64,000 nt of DNA, taken from the NCBI RefSeq assembly GCF_009730915.1, contig NC_052479.1, positions 2,976,001-3,040,000 of the forward strand, given 5' to 3'. The DNA comes from Dioscorea cayenensis subsp. rotundata (Eukaryota; Streptophyta; Magnoliopsida; Dioscoreales; Dioscoreaceae). Shown one piece after another: positions 24,502-40,717 of this stretch; position 1 is the stretch's first letter, and each line of letters starts with the position of its first letter. A model generated the notes under the pieces. That model searched no databases and had not been told where the DNA came from. It saw only the letters and a program-made list of their open reading frames with translations. The translations under genes were made by a program, and so were the position numbers.

Positions 24502-25190
24502 TAAAGAAATATTGCTTTAGTACCATAAAGAAAGGTGTTGAATATCTCAATATCTCCTCTCTGTACTTTGGTAATACTTGAATTTGTCTTTACCTTAGTG
24601 ATGTTGGAGATCCTTGCTCGGAGGTGCAAAATCAGTTTTAGGCACATGATATTCTATATTTATAATAATTATACTTTGTTTATAATAATTACATAATAAT
24701 TTTACTCTTTTGATAATAATTATGTACCAAATAAAAAACATAAATTTTTTCATGCATAATATTTTCTTACAAAATCTCTACTATTCTTCACTAAAATATG
24801 TGAGAATTTGGTACTATAATTTAATTACCCATACACATGATATTCTATATTTATAATAATTATACTTTATTTATAATAATTACATAATAATTTTACTCTA
24901 TTTATTTATTAAAGAATAAATGAATTATTATTATTATTATTGTTATTATTGTTATTCTATTATTCTATTATTCTATTATTTATTTATTTTTAATTAATTA
25001 ATTTTTTTATTATTTAATTATTTAATTATTATTATTATTTTCTTTTTTTATATATTTTTGTATTATTTTTATATTATATATATATTTTTATTTGTTTTAT
25101 CATTATTTGTTTATTATTATTATTATAATTATATGTTTATATATTTTTTTAATAAATATATAATAATAATAGTAATAATAATTTAAGGCT
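24502..25190. repeat. Putative LTR remnant, a 66-bp direct repeat and ATT-rich simple sequence
   Basis: Next to the primer-binding site, AAAGAAATATTGCTTTAGTACC and similar motifs may be the inner LTR edge. A 66-bp direct repeat (CACATGATATTCTATATTTA to AATTTTACTCT) lies at 24643-24708 and 24834-24899 with one difference visible. From 24900 the sequence is (ATT)n/(TTA)n low complexity. No gene was seen. Confidence 0.55.
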
Positions 25191-25445
25191 TTTCATTCTT
25201 TTGGGAAAGCCATAGTTCTAGTTTCCCAACTTTCTAAAAAATTCTCAGTCTTTACTGCCCACCAAATCTCAAAATTTCCCAACACTAGTTCTAGTCTGCG
25301 CCGGGGTTTTGCCTCCATCTTCTTCTCCGCCCACCCACCACCTGCCGACCAACCCAAGAGCCCATTCGACGAGCCTTCAACCTCGGCAACGAGAAAGGAA
25401 GCTAGCGCCGAAGCCGACGAGCCTTCAACCTTGGTTGTACCGACT

Positions 25446-25578
25446 CGCCGCCCCTGTGGCCGTCCGGCGGGGTCTAAGAACAAGCCGAAGCCCCCCATCA
25501 TCGCAGATAACGTGGTACCAAGGGACGGTGAGGGGCGCTGCCCTGCACGATCAGTAGCCGAGGTCGCTGATGCTCCAG
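25446..25578 (+). pseudogene. AT-hook fragment of an AHL-type gene
   Basis: In the frame through 25446 the sequence reads RRPCGRPAGSKNKPKPPII, which closely matches the extended type I AT-hook of AT-hook nuclear-localised (AHL) proteins (RRPRGRP-GSKNKPKPP). The first core residue is Cys instead of Arg (CGRP for RGRP), which should weaken minor-groove binding. The similarity ends there: the next residues do not match the PPC/DUF296 domain and the frame meets a possible donor (CCAG/GTACTT) at 25579. The segment is far more GC-rich than its surroundings. I read it as a captured or decayed fragment. A chimeric gene with the following exon is possible but unproven. Confidence 0.6.
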
Positions 25579-25640
25579 GTACTTATTTTTACCTTCCTTT
25601 TGCTATTTTTCTTGTATTTTTTGTCTATTTTTGTTCTTGA

Positions 25641-28800
<3,160 letters not shown>

Positions 28801-28801
28801 A

Positions 28802-28838
28802 AAACCCTAGTTCTCGATCTCCCCCAAATTAGGGTTTC
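28802..28838. promoter_or_regulatory. Telo-box motifs in the TAF5 leader
   Basis: AAACCCTAG at 28802-28810 and the inverted form TTAGGGTTT at 28829-28837 lie just before the TAF5 start codon. Telo-boxes (AAACCCTAA) near transcription starts are common in plant housekeeping and translation-related genes. Confidence 0.5.
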
Positions 28839-28849
28839 AATTCAAAGAG

Positions 28850-31800
28850 ATGGAGGATGAGGAGATCGAGAAGAAGGTGCTCGCATACTTGAAGAAAAAG
28901 TGCTTCTTGCAGACCGAGCTCGCCCTTCAAGAAGAGCTTGGTCGGTTCTCGTCTTCCTTTCACCCCGATGTTGTAATACCCTGAACCTTTACATATCTGT
29001 TGGAAAATATATTCAGGGTATTACTACAGTTGCAGTAAGAATTTTCTACAGAGTAATCTTGTTGAGAAACCCCAAGTGGACAGAACAAGGACTTAAGTGT
29101 AAAAAGTTTTTAAAAAGATTTTTGGGTTAAAGAGTAATAGAAAAAAAGGATTGATATAAAAATATTTCTGAAAAACCAAGGACTGAAAGGTAAGGCGGTA
29201 GGGACCTTTTTGAAATATTGTGTTATACTTCAGGGACCATTTGATAGTTTCCAAGGACCTTTTGAGAATACTATTTCATAATTCAGGGACCATTTGTGAG
29301 TTTTGCAGGGACTGACTTGTAAGAAGTTAAGTTTTGAGGGACTAAATGTAAATTTTTGGCTGAAAACTTCATTGGGAGAAAAAAATCTAGACTCTTGAGT
29401 GTTCATCTTCTTCATCTCCTTCTCATTCTTTCCCCGCTACGATGAAACCGTGAGTTAAAATGGGAGTGATGGAGCTTTTGTCATGATGGAGGAGAATAGG
29501 ATGAAGTATTGTTTGGTAAGTATTGTGATGATTTATTTATTGCGTATACTTGAATGTATGTGTGTGTGTATTTGGTGGATTTGATGAAGAAAAAAATGAT
29601 TTATTTGGGTTGAAAAAGCATGTTTAATTATCGTAGATGATGAGTGTATTTGAAATTGTTTTGGAAAAACCTCAGATTCGAGTTGAAAAATCGCTTGAAA
29701 TGGAGATGAGGGTCTGGAATTCATCAGTAGCATTCTCGTAGCATCGAGATTAGGGTTTGGTTTGATTAATTAAGTTGATGATGATGATGATTAAGGTGTT
29801 AATGAAGATGGTTGAATTGATTTGTTGGGTTTAACCAAATTGATTTGGTTGGATCAAACCAAGTTGAAATCGATTTTGGTTGAGTTGAATTGATTTGGTT
29901 AAGTTGGGCTTGATCAAATCAAGTTGAGATGGTTTGGGTTTGGGTTCAGTTGATTTGGGCTAAGGGTTTTGGGGCTGAACCAAGTTGGTTCAATGGATTT
30001 TTGAATAAGAATTGAGTTGGTTCAGTCTGGTTCAGTTTGATTGAGTTTGGTTCAGTGCAATTAAGCTTGGTTCAGTGCAATTGAGCTTGGTTCAATGGAA
30101 TTGAGATTGGTTCGATTGGTTTAACGCGTGTTTAGTCTAAATTGAGTTGGTTTAAGTGCAATTGAAAGTTCAGTTGGATAATGCAAGGTCGGGTTTTTAA
30201 CCGATTGGAGTGAGTGGGCCCAATAGAGTCTATTGTTGTTTATTGTATTTTATTTTTGGGTTTAAATATATTATTTATTTTTTTATTATATTATTCCATA
30301 GGGTGTTGTTCGATCTTGGGAGGAGTTCCAGGTCTAGCAAGGAACCCAAGGACACCGAGTGAGTTGGTAGTGGCTATTATTTTTAAATAATTGATTAATT
30401 ATTATTATTTTGAAATAATTATTTAATGGCTAGTATTTTGAAAAATAATTGTTTAAGTATTTCTTTTTATCATGTTTAATTAGCGTATAATGTTGAGGTA
30501 TACATGATATTTACTTCTTTGTTGATGTTCCCGACAATCGTATTGATACATCGGGTTTTCAGTATAATTATACGTATTTATGAATAGTGAAAAATACATG
30601 TATATGTGATTTAATTATTCAATTCATGTATTTATTTCTATGGTTATATATGCTTTTTGATTTGGAATGATTTGTGAAATCATGTGAGCATTTTAAAAAT
30701 GTTTTACCAACAATATTTGTGGAATTGGTTTTCATTCCCGGAATAGAGCAGTATCATGAATCTGGATTTTACTGGTTTTATGCATTGTTATACTTTTGAC
30801 ATCGGGCTTTGTGGAAATGATGTTTATTTTCGTGATGTGAATGCTTGTCCCTGGATAAGGACCATGTGATGTGATTTATACTGATTAGTATTATCGCTAC
30901 ATTTACATGTTGGTTTGGATGGTGACGCGGGCTAAGGGCCCCGACTCATCGCGAGAGTGGGTTCCCACGGGCCGCCTTTTAGAGGTGGCGTGGTGGACCT
31001 GAGTGTTGATTTGTCCAGATCAGGTGGGAGCGTAGAGCCCTGATTGGATTATACATCGGGATCCTAGAGTCACCACATGGGACCGATGGGCCAACGTCAA
31101 GGTTATGAAGACCTTGGCGGCTCCCAACCTAGTCGCGACGGCGGCTAAGTGGGGGAGAGTTTTCCAGGCAGTGGAATTGAGAATGGATTTTTATATTACT
31201 TGTTATTTTGGGTTGTGATGAGGGGGCGAAGCCCAGCTGTCGCTCTTAGGGAGGTCTCTCACAACAATTTGGATTTTCTTAGAAAATTGATTTGATATTG
31301 ATTTGTGATGAATTTATGTTTCAAAAAGTTCTTTAAAAAAATGTATTTTGCTAGAATTCTAGTATTTTTGGAAAAAGTTGGAAAATTATTTAAGCAGTTG
31401 GTATTTATATACTTTATATACACTGTATTTTAGTATTTGAAATTATTAAGCCACTACCGACCAACTGAATGTGCTGTAGCTGCAGGAGCATGACCCTAGA
31501 TCGCTCGATCGAGTATAGAGCTAGTCGTGGGTTGAGTCCAGGACTGCAGTGGGTCCCTCATTTCTTTCTTTCTTGTTATTGGTGTCATGATCTTGTAGCG
31601 GTTGTACCCTGCAAATTAGAGTAATTATATTTATTAGTATTTATGTATTTGAACCCTCGTACTTGGTGAAAAAAATTGTAAATTGTGATTTGTAGAGTCG
31701 CTTTTTGTTTAAAACAGGTGTCGGGCTTTCAGATTAAAAGGGAATTTTAACTGATGGGTGCCACATTTACCTCGGTAGAAGGGGTGGGTGTGACAGATGT

Positions 31801-34800
31801 CCCCAGGTTTGAATCATTCCAAACTCCATTTATTTTTTTCTGGAATTTTCTTTTCTTTGTTTCACTATGTATGCTAAGCGTTTGTAGTGCACATTGATTA
31901 CAAAGATAACTTCTTTCCAATCAATCAGTTTGTTTTTTGACTTTCAGTTTTACACTTAATCGAGTAGATAGTTGTATGTTTTCCAGTGCTGATTTAATAA
32001 TGCATGTTACTGAGTGGTTTATATGGTCAAAGTGTTTTAGAATTACTGTTGAAAATATAAATTGCAATTGTAATTATGAGTTTATGCCATGTGAATTTTA
32101 ATTTGATTTTCTTGATTGTGGAATGTCATCTAGCAGGCCAGAGAGTGGTGCGCTTCGATATCATGATGGTTATAGCAAGCTAAGATCTTGGGCGTACAGT
32201 TCTTTGGATTTGTATAAGGTAACTCGTGCCAAATTCTTCAATTTTATATTTGTGAATTATGGATGAGTTGGGTTGCTGACGTGAATGGTGTCATCATGGA
32301 ATTGTATGTTCTTATCTATGTGATTTCACACCTAATTCTGATTCCTGCAGCACGAGCTTCTTCGTGTGCTCTATCCGGTATTTATACATTGCTTCATGGA
32401 TCTTGTAGCTGCAGGATATATGCAGGAAGGTATACTCTAATTGTTGCCTTTTAGTTGGGGCTCTATTCATATGTAATGTTATTGCTATCGTGCATCTATT
32501 AACCTGAGCTACTTTGTGCTTCTATTTTCTCCTAGCTCGGACTTTCTTCCATACCTTCCGTGAGGACCATGATCTAATGCATTTACGTGATCTTCAAAAA
32601 TTGGAAGGTGTTCTGTCACCCCAACACCTTGAGGTTAGGGTTCAACCCCTCATCCTTGGTAGTTTTCTGCTTGTATAAGTTATCTAAAGTACAAGATATT
32701 GCATTGTAGGAGATGGAACTTGCTCGTTCTTTGAGGCAGAGCAAAGTCAACATAAAATTATGTGAGGTACTAGCTTGTTCAAAATCTTCCAGTTTATTTT
32801 CAATCAAGATGTTTATAGAAATGCTTGCTTATTATTGTCGCAATTCAGTTTGCCTCACTATTTCATTTGTCTGTTTGAAAGAATAAAGTAGCAAGCTTTT
32901 AATTTGCAATGATGAACACTAAATGATATTTTAAGTCCTTTGATTTCTGTATGCTGGGTTATTGTCCGATTCCACACTCATGTTTGCATATTAGAAGATT
33001 GACTCACTCTTCCACTTATATCTTTATTTGTCTAACTCCTTAATTGAAGAACAAGATAACTTATTCTTTCATTCTTTCCATAAATTATGATGATTAATCT
33101 GACAATGTTTCTATGGTTATACAAAAGTAGTTTATCTGTTATTTTTAAATAAAGCTTAAGAAAGCTGGCACACACATAGGGTTCTGACACAAATTCTTCA
33201 TGATCCCATGTTTTGTTAATGACCTGTCTCCATGAAGATTTAAGTATGTAGCCGTTCAAAACACATTTGAGGTTTTGGTTAACATTTTTTACCCTTGATT
33301 TATTCATCTAGTGGCAAGTTTGTGCTAGTTTAAGGCAAGAGAATTAGGATCAATGATCCATCAAGTCCAGTTGGTTTTAGGCTTGACCCGAAATACATCT
33401 TGTTGAGTTCAATGTGCTTATATTGGTGCTGGCCAAAGTTTAATGTTGTATTCGAATCTTGCCAGCAATCAAGTATCTAACTCTTCAAAATTGTTGTCAT
33501 TTTATACCTTCTTAAATTACTTTGTTTAGGTGATAAAATAATTAAAAATTATTAGATAGCTCAAATATGCTGGTAAAAGAGCTTGTATTAATTGTTCAAG
33601 AATTAGACATTACATAGGATTATAGAATTGCCTCTCTAAGTTAATTCTGTTACTTCTATGAACTTAGAATCAAACCCCTTTTGCTTTGATTATCTTTGAA
33701 ACTGGCCTTTTCATAGAATGAAATCATTGAATAATTGAGTGCACCACATCCAAACTGTTTTTTATGCTTGTTTGTCTTTTTATGTAACTTCTCCCACCAA
33801 GGTTGAAGGTACATGTTAGAACACGTCTGGCTGACATGAGATTGATTGGTGCTAAGGTGGCCTATTTGTTGCCCTTTATCTTATTGTGGACTCCCCATAG
33901 AGTTTTTGATGCTGCTAAGGTTGGAAATTTGTTTATAATTGAGCAGTATATGAAGCAGATCATGGTGTTTCTGTAACTTTTTAAAAGGAGATTGCATTCT
34001 CTGAATAGGTCTATCCTTGCTTGGAATTCTTGCAATGATGCAGTGATGGATGTGTTTCCTGACCTGCCTGATAGATGTAAAGGGCTTAGTTTAGTTGAGG
34101 CTTACCTTTGCGGTATTCATCAAGGTGAACTATTGATTGCGCCGCTTTCGACATTGGCTCTTAAGTGCCAATGAATTGACTCCTTTTGTAGTTAGATCTT
34201 AGACTGTCCTTTAAGATTTATTATGAGTTTCTTCTTGATTGCATTTCATGTCTTGGGTGCTTATTTTTTCTTTACAAATTATGTAATCAATATTTGTTAA
34301 AGGTTGCAAACATTCTTTTATTTATAAATGCTGATTCTATATTCGTATATTTTTGTCTCAGTATTCGTATGACCTCCTTCTGCAATATCTTCAGAAGACA
34401 CAGGCATTAACTATGCTTGGAATAATAAATGAGCATATTAATTTCCAAGGTATGGCTTTGTTGTTGTCAAAAAGCTTAAATATGAATAACTGACAATGCT
34501 TTCTATTATATGTGTGAATATTCTTTTCACTTGAACTAAATCTATTGTTGTTCCTTACATTTGTACTGTTCTTTTGATATGGTCTCCCTTTTAATAATTG
34601 CATTCTCAGTTTCTCCTGGCCAGCCTACCTCAATTTCAGAAGATGCAGATGTTGTTAGTCTAATGGGGTCTAGCCATGAAATTGCTAAGCAAATAAATCA
34701 GAAGGAAGTACACTGGGGGGTGAGTGCCAGCCAATGACTACCAATGGCTTTCTATAGTCTCATCAGGATATTTTGTTAAGTAAACCGTTCTCATTCCAAG

Positions 34801-37800
34801 CACATCACCTGCCAATGACAAAATTTACAATTTTTTAGGTCTTAAAATTTTTATTTTCTGCATTAATATAGTAACTTTTTGGGGGAATTTGGCTTATGAG
34901 AGCAAATTTGTAACTGGTTAGTTTAAGACCATGGGCCAACTTTTTGGTTGTTACTAATGGATTGCATATTTTGTTTTTCTTTGATTACTGTACACTACCA
35001 CATAAAACATATCATTCAATGCATGCTTGTGTTGTTATTGTTATAGTTACTTGAAGATTCACTTGAGGAACGCTTGGAGAGGGCGCATTCTGATTCAGAG
35101 AAGGTGGAAGGTGAAAACAAAGAGGTGGATCCAGATGAAAATAAGGCATGTAGTTGCAACTCTTGAAAATTGGATATGCTTTGTGTTTCTGTAATTCCAA
35201 CTAGTACATGTTTGATTATCTGTTTCATCTGCATCACTAAGAAGGTAGTTTTAGCTGAGGGAGGGGTGGGAACTTTTCTCCTTCTATTTACTGTATTCTG
35301 TCAAAAATGTTTTCTAAATTATTTTTAGTGATCTCCCAATTTAGTAATTAGTAGTCAAACTTCTGATGGCCCTTGAGGCCTCAATTTCTTAAAGGAAAAT
35401 TCTCAAGTTTGGCCAAATCACTACAATTGATGAAGATGAACTGGGTGTTAGAATCCCTTTTTTGGTCAGGGGCACTTTTTTTTTTTTTTTTCCTTTTCTT
35501 TATCATCACTATAGTTTTCCATGAAATTATAGGCTCCATTTGATGACTCATTCTATTGGAGGAGATTGAATAAAATGCTGTTGGTAGTGTTTCACTCAAT
35601 TCTTCTTTATTATTATTTTTTAAAAAATTTAAGGCCAAGCTTTAACTTCCTTAAGAGCCAGGAACCAAAAGGTTGAAGACTTTACTATCAAGCAAGCAAA
35701 GTTTTCGATTTTTTTTTTTTAATTTCAAATTAAATTTCTTGATAATTCTTGCAGTTCCTTTAGTTTAGTGAATAACAAGAATACTGTGGTCCTTTGACTG
35801 GAAATGGGTTTTCCTTTGTGATTTCCAGGGAACATTACTCCCATTAAAGGCTTTGGTAGCTTCCATGCTCTAAATGTTTATGTAGCAGATATGTTTTAAT
35901 TCTGCTGAGTAAATTCTCTTACCTGATTATTTTTGACACAATCCTACAACTTTCTCTTGCTCAGAAGAGGTCTACTGAAGGAGGAAAACAAGTAGTTCCT
36001 GTCAAAAAATTGAAAAAGGATAAAGTTGTAGGCACACTGGGAAAAAATGTTCGTTCGGAGACAAGCACAGTTTCAATGGCACCTCGAGTGAAAGCGGAGC
36101 TAACTTTGCCTGTGATGTATTAACCAGCTACCATTTCTTTCCATTCATAATGCTTTATTATCTATTTTATTTGCTTAGACAATGAAAAATTATTAGGCAT
36201 GGATGGATCGCCATCACATGTTGATGGATTTCTCAGTTCACTTTTTTTTTCTTATGGCACCAAGTTGCTTGAATAGCCAGCTTTATAGAGTCTTTGGTTT
36301 TGCTGAATGCATGCTCAAACTACTTTGTTGGAAATTTAAAATAGCAAATTTTCTTGTTTTGCTATATAATTCATGAAAAGTTTGGGCATTGAGTGTTATA
36401 TAATTTTCTTGAGCATGATTTGGGAAACTAATTATTCTTAATGATGGCATAGTCCTATTCCTTTTGCTTTGAGATTATTTGACGATGTCAACTCTTTCTA
36501 ACTAACTAATATTTTTGTTTTATTTTAACTCTTGGAACTGCCTGCTGTTAATAGGGTGAGTCTTTTTCTGCGTTCGCGATGTTCATTGGATGATTGGTTT
36601 TGATTGAACTGCTTTAAACCTACTTCTGTTTGATTTTATTTCAGTTATTGTTTCAAGTGTTTGATATAGTCCCACATAGTTAATTGCATTATCTGGATGG
36701 TCTGGATGGAGAATTTATGGTTCTTTAAAATAAAAATTGTTATTTATATTTTCTAGGCCCACTGAAGCTGAGCAATCTATCCTTGAGGACTTGAGAAATC
36801 GTGTGCAATTGAGTAGCTTGGCAATGCCATCTGTCAGTTTCTATACATTTGTCAATACACATAATGGGTAGGTATCAGCTCATCATAAAGTAGCATCTAT
36901 ATTTCTAACGATATAGTTGTGCGGTTTTCTATCATATATCAATTCCCATTGTTATCTATTTTTCTCAACTCGTCTTAAACTAACCTATTTCTCATTTTCT
37001 AGACTAAATTGTTCAGCCATATCCCATGATGGATCTTTGGTTGCTGGAGGTTTTTCTGACTCATCTTTGAAGGTTGCTTCCCTGCTACAAGTTGGGTTTT
37101 TTTAATTCCTTTCTCATATCTTGAAGACCTTTCTCTTTTCCTTTTCCAGGTTTGGGATGTGTCCAAGATTGGCCAAGCTGCGAAAACTTGTTAGTTCTAT
37201 TTACCTGGATGCCGTATTTACTCTATTCTTTTTTATTTGGATGAAGCTCTGAATGTGTTTTAGTTATCTATTTGTTTATTTTCAAAAGCTTTTATCTTTC
37301 CACTGTTTACTCTTTCCATAGTGCTATCATTTCATCTGTTTCATTTCTGATAGTTTTATATGCTTATATTAAAAATGTTATGTCAGAGTTGTCAAGCTAC
37401 ATTTTAAGGTGCTAAGCTACATTTTTGCAATTCTTGTAATATGAATTTGAATTACTTTGCAGAATTCTTTTGTTGGTTGCATCAAATCTGAAATGGGTTT
37501 AATTACTTTAGTCAATATTGATGCTAGGGTTTCATGTCCTAAATACATCCATCAGTTAATACGCAGGGGGAAGGTGAAGCTTCTGAAAATGAACTTTTGT
37601 TGGGATCTGATGATGGAAAAAGATCGTATACATTATTTCAGGGTCATACTGGTCCTGTTTATTCAGCCACATTTTGCCCTCTGGGTGAATTTCTCCTATC
37701 TTCTTCATCAGACTCCACAAGTAAAGTAACTCTGAGTATTTTGTCTTATTTATAAAAGAGTTGGTTGCTGAGTAACATCCTAATGATCATTGCTTTTCAT

Positions 37801-38048
37801 TTTCTTACTGCAATAAGATTATGGAGCACTAAATTAAACTCCAATCTTGTCTGTTACAAAGGCCACAACTACCCAGTATGGGATGTTCAGGTGAGATACT
37901 CCTTACAAAACCACCTGAATAGTCATTATTATGAATGAGGATAGAACACTGTTCAATCACCCTCTAAATTGAGGTGGCTATTGTTGGCTGTCTTTCATCT
38001 TATCTGAAATAACCTGGCTGTGTATCTATTTGATGAGTTCAATGCTAG

Positions 38049-38089
<41 letters not shown>

Positions 38090-40717
38090 TTGGCCGATAT
38101 GTTAAATCATTTAATTGAGATGCTTGCATGTGGACAGGTTGCCTTACTGTTTAAACTCATTCTCACTGTTTTTGCTTTCCTTTTTTGTGTTCCTCTTGCT
38201 TAGTTTATAAGGTAATGAAAGATGTCTTTCCTTTTTTATATTTATTCATTCATCTTGTGTTTTATATGCTGCAGTTTAGTCCTGTTGGTCATTATTTTGC
38301 TAGTTGTTCTCATGATCGCACTGCAAGGGTTTGGTCAATGGATAAAATTAAACCATTGCGGATTATGGCCGGGCATCTATCAGATGTTGATGTAAGTTGC
38401 ACGTCTCAGTCTTGTTTTACTATTAATTATTTGGGTGCCTAGTCGTCGTCGTCATCATCATCATCATCATCATTATTATTATTATTATTATTTACTGCCT
38501 TTTCCTCTATTTGCTTTCCTATCTTGGATCATGTAACTTTCAATATCTGTAGCATTATATCAATTATGATGGCATATTTATACATTAAAATTATTGTAGT
38601 GAGCCCCTCCCTTGGCCGAAATTTTGCATTTCTTGAGAATTCACATCAGTCTTGTAGGTTTTAGTGCTATGCTCCGAGGCTTATTGAAAGACATCTTGAT
38701 ATTCTCAAATCTTATCCAAGTCTAGAATGTTGCTTTTCTTAGATGTAAGCCAAACATGTTATTTTATCTATTACATCATGATCTTTCCTTAAAGTGTATT
38801 TTGTCATTTGTTTATTTTCCTATCATTACCGATCACTGAATATGGTCTGGATCTCATGATTCTCTCAAGAAGAAATTTGATGTGAATTTTTTTTTTTTTT
38901 ATATTTAAGCCATCTGACTATTGGCAGGATGATATATCTTTGTTCATTTATTAAAACCAAAATAAAACATGTTCATGAAGATGTTTATAGAATATATATC
39001 ATAAGGGCATGGAGACAGTTGCATTTTGTAACTTACTGATATCATGCAGTGTATTCAATGGCACCCAAATTGTAACTACATCTCAACTGGTTCAAGTGAC
39101 AAAACAGTCAGATTATGGGATGTGCAAAGCGGAGAATGTGTTCGCATTTTCATTGGTCATAGAGGCATGGTATTATCACTTGCAATGTCTCCTGATGGTC
39201 GATACATGGCTTCTGGTGATGAAGATGGTACCATTATGGTTTGGGATCTTTCGACCGGCCGGTGCGTTTCACCATTAATGGGGCACTCTTCCTGCGTGTG
39301 GACTCTTGCTTTCAGGTGGGGCATGCTTATATCTTGCACCTTTGTTTCATTGAATATCTACTTCCTACTAGTACAAACAAATTATCAGCAATCTTCGTGA
39401 TTGATTGGAGTTCTAATATACAACACAATTAATTTCCTAATTGCTTTTTCTTTTGTCCTCTTCTATAGATTAGTCTCAACATATGCATTAAAATGCCACT
39501 CTTATAAATTTACATTTTTCATTCTGAAATGAGCGCTGCATCAATTGTGATGATTTACATTTACAATTGGTTTAAAGTCACTGAAGTGGTTGTCACTCTG
39601 TCCTTTTGGCCGTCTAATAAGACCATATTCATTGTAGTCCTAGTTTAGTCAACTTTGCTTGTTTTGGCTCCTTAAGCTGATGTGGCTGTTCATATGTGAT
39701 ACATACCATATTATTGTGAGCACTCATCAGCTTGAGGTGCTAAAATTAGCAAATCTATTTACTTTTAAGGCCAAAATGAACTTGTTTTTGTTTGAGGAGC
39801 CAAAATGAATGAACCAGTTGCTTGAAACAAGGAAATTCTATCTAATATCTACAGCATGTATCTGAATTCAAATCACTTGGAAAGCTTCAAAGCACATGTA
39901 ATTATTATGGCTTGCATCATGTTGTTGATAATCGATTATTCGCAAATGTTCTTTTCTTCGAAAGCAGATATCACAAACTGTGAAATACGGTAACATTTCT
40001 GTTTTCATCTCTCTCAGCTGTGAAGGGACAGTACTTGCTTCTGGATCTGCTGACAACACTGTAAAACTCTGGGATGTCACTGCCAGCATGAAGCCACTAA
40101 GAATCGATGATAAGTAAGTAAAAAAATATTAACCAAAATTAAGGAGCATTCCAAAGTAGGTAACTTCTAATTGATCGGTCTTTGTTTTCATGTTTAGCAA
40201 AACTGGAGGTACTATAAACAGACTGCGCTTATTGAAGGTCCTCCTGACAAAATCCACACCGGTTTACACATTGCAGGTAAACAAACCGCTTCATCCGACT
40301 CATATTACCGGTTATATTTAAGCTTTGTATAAATATTAAAACAATCATCAAAACTCTTAAAATCTAAAAAATATCGATGATAAGACATTTTTATCTTTGT
40401 TAGAGATATTTATTTCTATTAGGGCACACCTCTCTATAAACGAGAAGGGTAAAACGGGAAGTAAAAAAAAAAAAAGATAATTAATGTTTATAGAGCTCTT
40501 AAACATGACATAATTTGAAAAAAGAAAAGTTTTCCAAATGCGACAGTCAATATAAAATGGATGGCGTATCTTGTGATACATAAAAATTTAAAATAAAATT
40601 TGATTGCTTTACATCTTGCATCTTTAGACTCAAAACTAATTTGCTACTGAATTTTATTTTTTGCAGTTCTCCCGGAGGAATCTGTTGTTCACTGCCGGGG
40701 CGCTTTCGAAATGCTAA
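28850..40717 (+). CDS. TAF5: TFIID subunit TAF5 (LisH plus WD40), exon 1 split by a solo LTR
   Basis: TAF5 is a scaffold of the general transcription factor TFIID. Exons: 28850-28971 plus 31801-31806 (split by the LTR), 32137-32218, 32351-32429, 32536-32633, 32710-32766, 34362-34449, 34610-34719, 35047-35145, 35965-36116, 36757-36867, 37003-37072, 37150-37189, 37556-37720, 37814-37890, 38275-38391, 39050-39315, 40018-40113, 40198-40276, 40667-40717. Without the LTR the phases join to 654 residues, close to plant TAF5. A LisH helix (VLAYLKKKCFLQTELALQEE) is followed by the TAF5 N-terminal domain (SKLRSWAYSSLDLYKHELLR to about 210), a Lys-rich linker and six or more WD40 repeats from about 335 (HTGPVYSATFCPLGEFLLSS, GSSDKTVRLWDVQSGECVR). 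Intron 8 has a GC donor; intron 13 lacks an AG at the expected acceptor. Whether this allele works is doubtful. Confidence 0.93.
28972..31795. mobile_element. Solo LTR (2.8 kb) inserted in TAF5 exon 1, target duplication GATGT
   Basis: The insertion begins TGTAATACCCTGAACC and ends GGGTGGGTGTGACA, giving TG...CA termini with imperfect inverted ends (TGTAATACCC / TGTCACACCC). It is flanked by exact 5-bp repeats GATGT at 28967-28971 and 31796-31800. The sequence does not repeat within itself, and there is no primer-binding site, polypurine tract or pol frame, so it is one LTR left after recombination rather than a full element. The ends and large size resemble plant Ty3/gypsy LTRs of the Tekay/Del type; that assignment is from memory. 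It contains degenerate GGTTCAGTTTGATT-type repeats at about 29800-30170 and a GC-rich block at 30920-31150. Confidence 0.9.
38056..38490. repeat. Microsatellites in TAF5 introns
   Basis: A (TA)n tract lies at 38056-38080 in intron 14, and a (TCG/TCA)n tract passing into (TTA)n lies at about 38443-38490 in intron 15. The TAF5 exon at 38275-38391 lies between them. Both tracts are away from the splice sites. Confidence 0.7.

Noticed and set aside
28972..31795. Two shorter LTRs or a full-length retrotransposon instead of a solo LTR
   Set aside because: No segment of the insertion repeats at its other end, and no primer site, polypurine tract or protein frame is present between the termini.
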